Source of the DNA: Palsa-504 sp963839095
GTDB lineage: Bacteria > Actinomycetota > Actinomycetes > Streptosporangiales > Streptosporangiaceae
DNA: 64,000 bases
Reading direction: 5' to 3'
Assembly (NCBI GenBank): GCA_963839095.1
Contig: CAWIUF010000068.1
Location: 62,001-126,000, forward strand
Shown here: in pieces, positions 52,574-59,569 of the stretch
Layout: each line of letters starts with the position of its first letter
Position numbering within the stretch: the stretch's first letter is position 1
The notes under the pieces: model-generated
What the model saw: only the letters and a program-made list of their open reading frames with translations
What the model was told of the DNA's origin: nothing
The model's database searches: none
Made by a program: the position numbers and the translations under genes

Positions 52574-53725
52574 TCAGGCCGCTGCGGCGGTCTCGGGAAC
52601 CTTGGGAGCAACCCCGCCGGTCCATTCGTCGTTGACGTTGCTGGGGTCTACCTTGTTGGCCCGGGAGCGCCAGTAGATGACCCCGGAGAGGGCGATCAGG
52701 AGGATCAGGTCGACGATCACGCCAGTACTGCCGCCGATGCCGTGGGCGAGCTCGAATGCCCCGGCGCCGACGAGCCCGGCGGAGGGCAGCGTGAAGATCC
52801 ACGCGGTGGCCATCCGGCTGGCCACGTTCCAGCGGACGTCGGCCCCCTTCTTGCCGAGCCCGGTGCCGATGATCGACCCGGTGGCGACGTGCGTGGTCGA
52901 CAGCGAGTAGCCGAAGCTGGCCGACAGCAAGATGATCGCGGCCGAGGAGGACTCGGCTGCCATGCCCTGCGGCGCCTCGATCTCGACCAGGCCCTTGCCC
53001 AGGGTGCGGATGACCCGCCAGCCGCCCAGGTAGGTGCCAATGCTGATGGCCAGCGCGCAGGCCAGGACGACCCAGAACGGGGCGGTGGACTTGGCCGCCA
53101 GCGTGCCGTTGGCGATCAGGGCCAGCGTGATGACCCCCATCGTCTTCTGCGCGTCGTTGGTACCGTGCGCCAGCGACACCATGCAGGCCGACCCGATCTG
53201 GCCGATCCGGAAGCCGTGGTTGCGGGCTCCGCGGGTCAGGTTCCGGCTGATCCGGTAGAGCAGCCAGGTGCCAACCGCCGCGACCAGGCAGGCGATGACC
53301 GGCGACAGGACGGCAGGCAGGACGACCTTGGAGACCAGTCCGTGCCAGAGCACCGAACTGCCGCCCGCCGCCGCCAGCGTCGAGCCGATCACGCCGCCGA
53401 TGAGCGCGTGCGACGAACTCGACGGGATGCCGAACAGCCAGGTGACCAGGTTCCAGATGATCCCGCCGGTCAGGCCGGCGGCCACCACGGTCAGGGTCAC
53501 TACCTTGGTATCGACGAGGCCGCTCGCGATCGTGGCCGCTACGGCCAGCGAGAGGAACGCCCCGACGAGGTTGAGTACGCCCGAAAGCGCGACGGCGACC
53601 CTGGGAGGTAGTGCCCCGGTCGCGATTGAGGTTGCCATGGCATTGCCGGTGTCATGGAAGCCATTGGTGAAGTCAAAGGCGAGAGCCGTGATGACCACCA
53701 GCACGAGGATTGCGTCGTTTCCCAC
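52574..53725 (-). CDS. pitA: Inorganic phosphate transporter, PiT family
   Basis: A 383-residue low-affinity metal-phosphate/proton symporter. The two PiT signature repeats are TALAFDFTNGFHDTGNAMAT with GIPSSSSHALIGGVIG in the first half, and ACMVSLAHGTNDAQKTMGVI with GYSLSTTHVATGSIIGTGLG in the second. Roughly ten membrane helices are visible. The GTG start opens GNDAILVLVV. A possible PHO box lies 84-105 nt upstream, as expected for a phosphate-responsive gene. Confidence 0.93.
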   Translation of the reverse strand: MGNDAILVLVVITALAFDFTNGFHDTGNAMATSIATGALPPRVAVALSGVLNLVGAFLSLAVAATIASGLVDTKVVTLTVVAAGLTGGIIWNLVTWLFGIPSSSSHALIGGVIGSTLAAAGGSSVLWHGLVSKVVLPAVLSPVIACLVAAVGTWLLYRISRNLTRGARNHGFRIGQIGSACMVSLAHGTNDAQKTMGVITLALIANGTLAAKSTAPFWVVLACALAISIGTYLGGWRVIRTLGKGLVEIEAPQGMAAESSSAAIILLSASFGYSLSTTHVATGSIIGTGLGKKGADVRWNVASRMATAWIFTLPSAGLVGAGAFELAHGIGGSTGVIVDLILLIALSGVIYWRSRANKVDPSNVNDEWTGGVAPKVPETAAAA

Positions 53726-53797
53726 GGCAATAGCGTCTCTACCAGGGAAGTTGCTGTCGAGACTCCAGAAAGAAGAGTCAGGCGATAGTCATCTGCG

Positions 53798-53830
53798 CTT
53801 CCGTCAACGTTCACCTAGATGTCACTTGAC
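53798..53830 (+). promoter_or_regulatory. Possible PHO box upstream of pitA
   Basis: An 11-nt periodic series contains one exact GTTCACC (53809-53815), flanked at 11-nt spacing by weaker CTTCCGT and TGTCACT. Streptomyces PhoP boxes are direct repeats of GTTCACC with 11-nt period. Only one unit is perfect, so this is tentative. Confidence 0.3.
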
Positions 53831-53861
53831 GGGCAGCTGCACGTCGTGCCGCCGCCCGTTT

Positions 53862-53875
53862 TGTTAGCGTTAACA
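53862..53875. promoter_or_regulatory. Inverted repeat TGTTA-GCGT-TAACA, LacI-like
   Basis: Perfect 5-bp arms around a CG-containing centre resemble the LacI-type operator before the aldose epimerase. It lies in the 213-bp gap between pitA and the PP2C gene end; which promoter it would serve is unclear. Confidence 0.3.
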
Positions 53876-53938
53876 CTGGTTTGCGTGACGGCCAGGGCGC
53901 GGTGCAGGTTTTGCCGCGAAATGATGACGTGTGACCGG

Positions 53939-54769
53939 TTAGTCGGGTTCGGGGCCGAGGTAGGGGATCAGGACGACGGTGATGTTGTCGGCACCGCCGG
54001 CGTCGATCGCGAACTTGACCATGTCGGCGGCGGCGCCCAGCGGGTCGGTCAGGGCCTTGGGCAGCGCGAGCCCGGCGAGCTCGGCGGCGTCGGTCTGGTA
54101 GTTCCACAGGCCGTCCGAGCACATGAGCAGGGCGCCGGCCCCGGGCGGGGTGTACCGCTCGACGTGCGCCGCGCGCTCCGGGTCGTCGGCCAGGTCCGCT
54201 TCCTCGCCGCCCAGCCAGCGGGTCAGCACGTGGGCGTGCGGCGAGGCCATCGCGGCGGCCTCGTCGGCCAGGCCGGCCGCGATCATCCCCCCGGCCACCG
54301 AATCGTCGCGGGTGAGCAGCCGCGACTCGGCCGCCGATTCGGCCAGCCAGTAGGCGCGGCTGTCGCCCAGCCAGCACAAGGTCACCTCGTAGCCGCGGGC
54401 CACCGCGGACACGAACGTCGTCGCCGACGTGTCGCCCCCGGGTCCCTGCAGGTCGGCCACCGCCCGCCGGGCGGCCGCGACCGAGGCCAGCGAGGCCTCG
54501 CCGAGATCGTCGCCCGCCCGCACGGCGGCTACCAGGACCGGCAGCGCGGCCTCGGCGGAGACCAGGGACGCCTGATCGGGGCGGGCGGAGGAGGAGACGC
54601 CGTCGCAGACCACGGCCACCACCGCCGGACCGTCCGGCGCCTGCTCGGCGGCCAGGGCCATCGCGTCCTCGTTGCGGTGATGCCGGAGGCCCCGGTCGCT
54701 GACGCCAGCCGCGGGACCGAGGTCGACCTCGGCATGATCTCGCGACGGCGGGTTGGTGATCATGTGCAT
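53939..54769 (-). CDS. PP2C-family Ser/Thr protein phosphatase, stand-alone
   Basis: A 276-residue cytosolic metal-dependent phosphatase. Metal-binding residues are Asp35 in RGLRHHRNEDAMALA, Asp56 in VVCDGVSSS, and the later Asp in LMCSDGLWNYQ and GGADNITVVLIP. WLGDSRAYWL and LTRDDSVAGGMI are also family motifs. It is clearly paralogous to the zinc-ribbon phosphatase at 56996 but lacks the ribbons. It starts 3 nt after the FHA gene stop and ends the cluster; it probably dephosphorylates targets of the PknG-type kinase. Confidence 0.9.
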   Translation of the reverse strand: MHMITNPPSRDHAEVDLGPAAGVSDRGLRHHRNEDAMALAAEQAPDGPAVVAVVCDGVSSSARPDQASLVSAEAALPVLVAAVRAGDDLGEASLASVAAARRAVADLQGPGGDTSATTFVSAVARGYEVTLCWLGDSRAYWLAESAAESRLLTRDDSVAGGMIAAGLADEAAAMASPHAHVLTRWLGGEEADLADDPERAAHVERYTPPGAGALLMCSDGLWNYQTDAAELAGLALPKALTDPLGAAADMVKFAIDAGGADNITVVLIPYLGPEPD

Positions 54770-54772
54770 ACG

Positions 54773-55691
54773 TTAGTGCCTGGGATCGTCCGTCGTGACA
54801 TGCCCGCGCCCTCCTGCGGGTGGAGAATTTTCTAACCCGCGGTGCACGGTGATCGCCGTCCACGCGCCGAGGTTGATCCGGTCGCCGTCCTGGAGGGGCA
54901 CCTGGTCCCCCACCCCGATCTCCGAGCCGTTCACCAGCGTGCCGTTGGCCGAGCCGGGATCGAGCACGGCCCAGTTCCCGTCCGGCATCCCGATCAGCAC
55001 CGCGTGCAGGCGGCTGATGCCCGGATCGGCGGGCGGGCCGGTCAGGTCGATCTCCGGCGCCAGGCCGCGGGACACGCTGCGCCGCCCGATCCGCATCTGG
55101 TTCCCGACGAGCTGGAAACGGCGTTCGGCGTAGTAGGCGGGGAACGTGACGGCCGCGCCTTCCGGCCCGGTCACGGCCTGCACCCGCTCGTAGTAGACGT
55201 GGTCCGCGCCGACGATCGCGGTCCAGGTGGCCTGCGGGTACGGGAACGAGGACATCGGCGGGGCGCCCGCGGCCGGTTCCCTGACGGGCGGCGGGAGGGT
55301 GGCGGCGGGAGGAGCCGGGGCGGACGGGCGCGAGGGGGCCGACGGGCGCGAGGGGGCAGGCTGGCTCCAGCTGTAACCCCCGGTACCGGGGCCGGGAGCC
55401 GGGGCCGGCTGGCCGTAGCTGCCCGGGGCGGGAGGCGGCGGTCCGGAGGGGAGCCGGGGGGCGGCGAAGTTGTACCCGCAGGCCTCGCAGAACTGGCCGG
55501 TCCGCGAGGTACCGCAGTTAGGGCAGGGTTCGCCGGCCGAGGCGGGACCGGGGGCGGGCCGCGCCGCCCGCCGGGGCGCCGGGATCGCTGGCTGCGGGCG
55601 GCGGGCCAGCGGCCGGGCTGGCGATGCGCATGCCGCACAGATCGCAGAAATCGTCGCTAACCGAGTCGTGCCCGTTCGGACATACCGCCAT
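54773..55691 (-). CDS. Zinc-ribbon FHA-domain protein, frameshifted
   Basis: A phosphothreonine-binding protein of about 305 residues. Two N-terminal zinc ribbons (VCPNGHDSVSDDFCDLCG, and CPNCGTSRTGQFCEACG) are followed by a long Pro/Ala/Ser linker. A C-terminal FHA domain has the recognition residues in MRIGRRSVSRG, ISRLHAVLIG and GSANGTLVNG. The ATG at 55691 has GGGAGGAGG upstream. The two ribbons lie in adjacent frames: one base near 55560-55590, in a GC run, separates GGAARP from APGPASAGE. It is the likely reader of PknG-dependent phosphorylation, analogous in role but not sequence to mycobacterial GarA. Confidence 0.82.
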
Positions 55692-55712
55692 CGCCGCCTC
55701 CTCCCCCGCTCG

Positions 55713-56999
55713 CTACTTCTTTACCCGGACTGTCTTCGTCGACCGGGTGTCCAGGGCCATCTCGTCGGCGTCTTCGACCTTCTTCTTCAGCCGGACCGTC
55801 CCGGACTCCACATCGACCACGTCTACCACCTTGGCCAGCAGCTTGGCCGTGTCCTCGTTGCCCGACTGGTGGGCCAGCGCCACGGCCCGGCCGAGCTTGG
55901 CCGTCGCGGTCTCCTCGTCGCCCTGCTTGCGCGCCTCCAGGCCCTCCTGGATGGCGTTGGCGAGCTCGGCCTGGCCAGTGTAGTGCGCTACCCGCCCGTT
56001 GATCTTGGTGGAGAGTGCCTCGTCATCGGTCCAGATCGCGCGGACCAGCCCCTGTCCGAGGATCTCGGTCCCGGCCATCAAGCTGATCCGCGCGGCCAGC
56101 ATTTCCTGGCCGAGTCCGGCCGCGGCAACCTCGACGCCGACGTGGTAGTCCCGGTTCTCCCCCGGTCCCCATGCCCCGGTCGGGAAGTCGGCCGCCTGCG
56201 GACTGACCTGGGTTCGCCGGCTGGTCAGGTCCTCGACTGCGGGCGCCACCTGCTTGACGAACTTGAGCGTGGCGGTCTGCGGCGTCCACACCCGCAGCGA
56301 CACGTCGGCGACCTGCTTGCCCATGGCGTTCTCCATCATGGCCGCGAAATCGGCGGCCAGCCCGGCCGGGTCGGGCACGATGTCGACCGTGCCGAGCAGC
56401 GCGCTCGAGACCGTGCGCAGCTCGCTCACCTCCCAGTCGGTTCCCACGCCGCGGCAGTCGCAGCTGAACACGCCCTCGCACTGGCCCAGCTCGGCTACGA
56501 GCTGCTCGGGTGTCTCGTGCTGGTTCTTGCCGTCGGTGAGCAAGATGGCGTGCCGCAGCTGCGCCGGGTAACCCGCGAAGATCTGCCGGGCCAGGCCCAG
56601 CCACTTGCCGATCGCGGTGCCGCCGTTGGCGCGCAGCGCTCCCACCGCCTGCTTGGCCGCGGCCCGGGAGGCGGCGCTGGCGACCGCCATGCTCCCGTCC
56701 GGCGGGAAGACCGGCCAGGCGGTGCTGGTGCCCGCCACGACCGCGAACCCCACGCCGTCGCGGACCACGTCGATCGCGGCGGCGGTGGCCGCCCGCGCCT
56801 GCGACATCTTGGTCGGCGGGTAGTCCATCGACCCGGAGCAGTCGATGATGATGATCTCGGCACTGCCCGCGCCGCCGCCCGGGGCCGCGACTGCGACATC
56901 CGCCCCGGACATCACGGTGACCACGGCGCTCACGTCGCGGCCGCCCTCGGGCAGGTACTGGTTCTGGTCGACGTCGACGGTGAAGCCGGAATCGGTCAT
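55713..56999 (-). CDS. von Willebrand factor A domain protein
   Basis: A 428-residue cytosolic protein (no signal peptide). The VWA domain carries a complete MIDAS: Asp53, Ser55 and Ser57 in IIDCSGSMDYPP, Thr in ANGGTAIGKWL, and Asp in ILLTDGKNQHET. The C-terminal part is a beta-rich segment and a helical, charged tail ending RSTKTVRVKK with alternating Lys/Arg. VWA proteins scaffold multi-protein complexes through a metal-dependent adhesion site. ATG 56999 overlaps the preceding phosphatase stop (ATGA) and follows AAGGAG. The FHA gene follows 21 nt later. Confidence 0.9.
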   Translation of the reverse strand: MTDSGFTVDVDQNQYLPEGGRDVSAVVTVMSGADVAVAAPGGGAGSAEIIIIDCSGSMDYPPTKMSQARAATAAAIDVVRDGVGFAVVAGTSTAWPVFPPDGSMAVASAASRAAAKQAVGALRANGGTAIGKWLGLARQIFAGYPAQLRHAILLTDGKNQHETPEQLVAELGQCEGVFSCDCRGVGTDWEVSELRTVSSALLGTVDIVPDPAGLAADFAAMMENAMGKQVADVSLRVWTPQTATLKFVKQVAPAVEDLTSRRTQVSPQAADFPTGAWGPGENRDYHVGVEVAAAGLGQEMLAARISLMAGTEILGQGLVRAIWTDDEALSTKINGRVAHYTGQAELANAIQEGLEARKQGDEETATAKLGRAVALAHQSGNEDTAKLLAKVVDVVDVESGTVRLKKKVEDADEMALDTRSTKTVRVKK

Positions 57000-58059
57000 G
57001 GCGGGTTCTCCTTGGTAACGGCGCCGGGCGCACGAACGGGACCGGGACCAGCACGATGGTGATGTTGTCCATGCCGCCGGCGTCCAGGGCGAATTTCAGC
57101 AGCGCGTCAGCGGCGCTGGACGGGTCGTTGAACGCTTCCGGGAGCGCGAGCTCTGCCAGGGCCGCGGCGTCGGACTGGTAGTTCCACAGGCCGTCCGAGC
57201 AGACCAGCACGACCCCGCGCCCGGGCGGGGTGAACCGCTCGACGTGCGGCTGCGGCGTGACCACGTCGGCACCAAGCCAGCGGGTGATCACGTGGGCCTG
57301 GGGGGAGGCCATGGCCTGCGCCTCGGTCATCTCGCCGTCCGCGATCAGTTCCTCGGCGAGCGAGTCGTCCCTGGTCAGCTTGGCGGAATCCGACTCGGTG
57401 GCCAGCCAGTAGGCGCGGCTGTCACCGAGCCAGCAGATCGTGACCGCGTCCGCGCCGACGATCACGGACACATAGGTCGCCGACGGGGCCCGGGACGGCG
57501 TGCCCAGGATGGCCATGGCCTCGTGCGCCTGGCGCACCGCGGCCCGGGAGGCCTCGTCCGGGGGGTCCCCGCGCCGGATCGAGCTGAGCAGCATCCGCAC
57601 CGCCGCCTGCGCGCCGGTCAGCGACGCGTCTTCGGGGTTCGGCGAGGAGGAGACCCCGTCGCAGACGACCGCGACCGCGACCGGCCCGTCCGGGGTCTCG
57701 GTGGTGGCCAGGGCCATCGCGTCCTCGTTGCGCGGGTGCCGCAGGCCCCGGTCGGTGACCCCGGCCAGCAGCTCCAGGTTGAGCTCCACGTGGTCACGGC
57801 CGGACGGCACCTTGCGCCCGCACGACTCGCAGTAGCCCTCGGCGCTGATCGCGCCGGCCGGGGCTGACTCGTCGAGCGAGCATACCGGGCACTGCGCGGA
57901 ATACCCCGGCGGGCCGGCGCTGCTGACGGGCGGAGCGAGCTCGGTCCCGCAGGATTCGCAGAAGCTGTCCGCGGCGCCGGCCGTGCCGCCGCAGCGGGGA
58001 CAGGTAACTCCCGTGTTGCCTTCGTGCATCAGGCCATCATCCAGGGGATAGGCCGTCAT
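56996..58059 (-). CDS. Zinc-ribbon PP2C-family protein phosphatase, 3' frameshift
   Basis: A phosphatase of about 353 residues with two zinc ribbons (Cys20/23/34/37 and Cys57/60/77/80). The PP2C domain follows from about residue 95: Asp112 in RHPRNEDAM, Asp134 in VVCDGVSSS, WLGDSRAYWL, LVCSDGLWNYQ and GMDNITIVLVP. Read literally, the frame runs on for 1 kb antiparallel to nothing but overlapping the VWA gene. Inserting one T near 57037 (VPVPF, then RAPGAVTKENPP) gives a stop that overlaps the VWA ATG, the expected coupling. ATG 58059 overlaps the stop of a small upstream frame. Confidence 0.84.
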
Positions 58060-58160
58060 GTCAGCGTCCGGGGCCGTATTGCGTTCGCCATGTCGGTAAG
58101 TTCTATCCTGCGGTCCTCATCGGGGGTCAACCGGGCCAGCGTCGGCCGGGTACAGGTCAC
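58056..58160 (-). other. 34-codon frame echoing the PknG C-terminus
   Basis: Starting with a GTG that overlaps the stop of the unknown gene (GTGA) and ending in a TGA that overlaps the phosphatase ATG, this frame encodes LARLTPDEDRRIELTDMANA followed by IRPRTLT. From LARLT onward it matches the PknG tail at 59570-59650 at 19 of 27 positions, including DMANAIRP. It is either the remnant of a second pknG copy or a tiny coupled ORF. No other part of a kinase is present here. Confidence 0.6.
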
Positions 58161-59365
58161 CTCGGCTGCACCCCCAGGACCGCCTGCTGGTACCCGGCCA
58201 CCGCGGCCTCGGCCGCGGTCAGGTCACAGGGCGCGGTCCACAGCAGGTCACGGGCCCGGTCATAGCGTTCGGCCAGGGCCGCGTCCTCGACCGCCCCGAG
58301 TCGGGCGGCCTTGGCCTTGTAGGCCCCGAGGAGGCCACGCAACTCGTCGCGCTTGGCCAGGGCGGCTACCGAAGCCCGTTCGGCCTCATGGAAGCGCGCC
58401 GTCGCGGCGGTCAGCTCGCGGTCGAGCAGGTCCAGCTCGGACGCGAGGCGCGGCCACCGTCCGGCGTCCAGCAGCGGGCCCAGGCCGGCCAGCCGGGCCG
58501 ACAGGTCGGCCAGCTCGGCGGGCGGGGGCGGCAGGGCCCCGGCGGCGATCTTTGCCGCGGCCTGCTGCCAGGCGGCAACGGCGTCGTCGCGGGCGGAGCG
58601 GGCCGCGGTCGCGGCCGCCCGCGCCCCGTCGACGCGCTGACGGGCCTCGTCCCGCAGCCGGATCAGCTCGTCGGCCCGGGCCACGGCGACCGCGATGCGC
58701 TCCCGCAGCCGGTCCGCCCCCGAGGTGTCGACCGCGCCGCCCTGCCACAGCGCCAGCGGGTCGGAGTTCAGCGTGTCGCGCATCGCGGCCAGCTCGCCCT
58801 GGGCGGCGGCCAGGTTGCCGGCCAGCGCCTCGTCGCCGAGCGCGGCGGCCAGCGGCGTCACCCGGGCCAGCTCGGCCCCGGCGCTGTCCAGCCGGCCCGC
58901 GACCTCGGTCCACACGTGCTCGGCGGCGGAGACCACCTCGGTGACGGAGCTGAACGCGCCCCGCATCCGGGCTACCGCCGTGGCCAGGGTCAGGTCCTCA
59001 CGACCGGGGTCGGCCAGGTCACGGCCGGCCAGCGGGGCGGGCCCCGCGGCCAGCCGCACCGAGCGCCCGGTGAGCAGCGCGGTGAGCGCGGTGAGCTCGC
59101 GCGGTCCGAGGTGCCTGGTCACCGCGTCGGCGGCCTGGTCGACCACGGCCGAGTAGGCCTCGTAGACCTGCCACAAGATGGCCAGCGTGGCCACCGTGGC
59201 GTCCCAGCGCCGCCTGGTCTCACCGGTGAGCTCGGCCCCGGTCAGCAGCTGCTTGCCGAAGCTCGAATCCAGCTCGAGCAGGTTGGCCTGGATCGCGTCG
59301 CGCTCGGCGACCGCGGCCTTGACCGCGGCCCCGGCCTGCTCCTTGCCCATCGCCGGCACGTTCAT
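58157..59365 (-). CDS. Unknown coiled-coil protein inside the PknG cluster
   Basis: I do not recognise the family. The roughly 402-residue protein is soluble, very Ala/Leu/Arg/Glu-rich and predicted by eye to be almost wholly helical with long heptad-like stretches (for example AVAERDAIQANLLELDSSFG, ELDLLDRELTAATARFHEAE, ASVAALAKRDELRGLLGAYK). The C-terminus resembles a helical repeat (YDRARDLLWTAPCDLTAAEA). ATG 59365 (MNVPAMGKEQ) overlaps the stop of a small upstream frame (ATGA); a longer start at 59398 reads into that frame. Context makes it a candidate adaptor of the GlnX-PknG-PP2C pathway. Confidence 0.78.
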   Translation of the reverse strand: MNVPAMGKEQAGAAVKAAVAERDAIQANLLELDSSFGKQLLTGAELTGETRRRWDATVATLAILWQVYEAYSAVVDQAADAVTRHLGPRELTALTALLTGRSVRLAAGPAPLAGRDLADPGREDLTLATAVARMRGAFSSVTEVVSAAEHVWTEVAGRLDSAGAELARVTPLAAALGDEALAGNLAAAQGELAAMRDTLNSDPLALWQGGAVDTSGADRLRERIAVAVARADELIRLRDEARQRVDGARAAATAARSARDDAVAAWQQAAAKIAAGALPPPPAELADLSARLAGLGPLLDAGRWPRLASELDLLDRELTAATARFHEAERASVAALAKRDELRGLLGAYKAKAARLGAVEDAALAERYDRARDLLWTAPCDLTAAEAAVAGYQQAVLGVQPR

Positions 59366-59448
59366 CCGTACTCCGCCAGCCGCCGGGACAGCCGCCACGC
59401 GATGACTGTGGCCGTCATTGCCGATCCGCCATGTCGCTCCCCCGTCAT
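59362..59448 (-). other. 28-codon frame echoing the GlnX C-terminus
   Basis: The frame begins ATG ACG GGG and ends AWRLSRRLAEYG-stop, the stop overlapping the ATG of the unknown gene. The last 14 residues match the glnX tail (AWGLTRRLAEYR at 62916-62957) at 9 positions, and in both places the stop overlaps the next start. It looks like the remnant of a second glnX copy. No membrane helix precedes it. Confidence 0.55.
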
Positions 59449-59569
59449 CGGAACCGACGAACCATGACGTTCCCTATTTTGCCCGTACTCGGAGACTCCC
59501 TGGGGGTAACGCGAACCAGCGAACGGGGGTTCACGCGGTGCCGTCGCTGCGCCGCCCGGGCCGGACGGG

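Noticed and set aside
56023..58059. A 678-residue phosphatase fused to a long Arg-rich extension
   Set aside because: The extension is the VWA gene read in the wrong frame; a one-base correction gives a normal stop at the VWA start.
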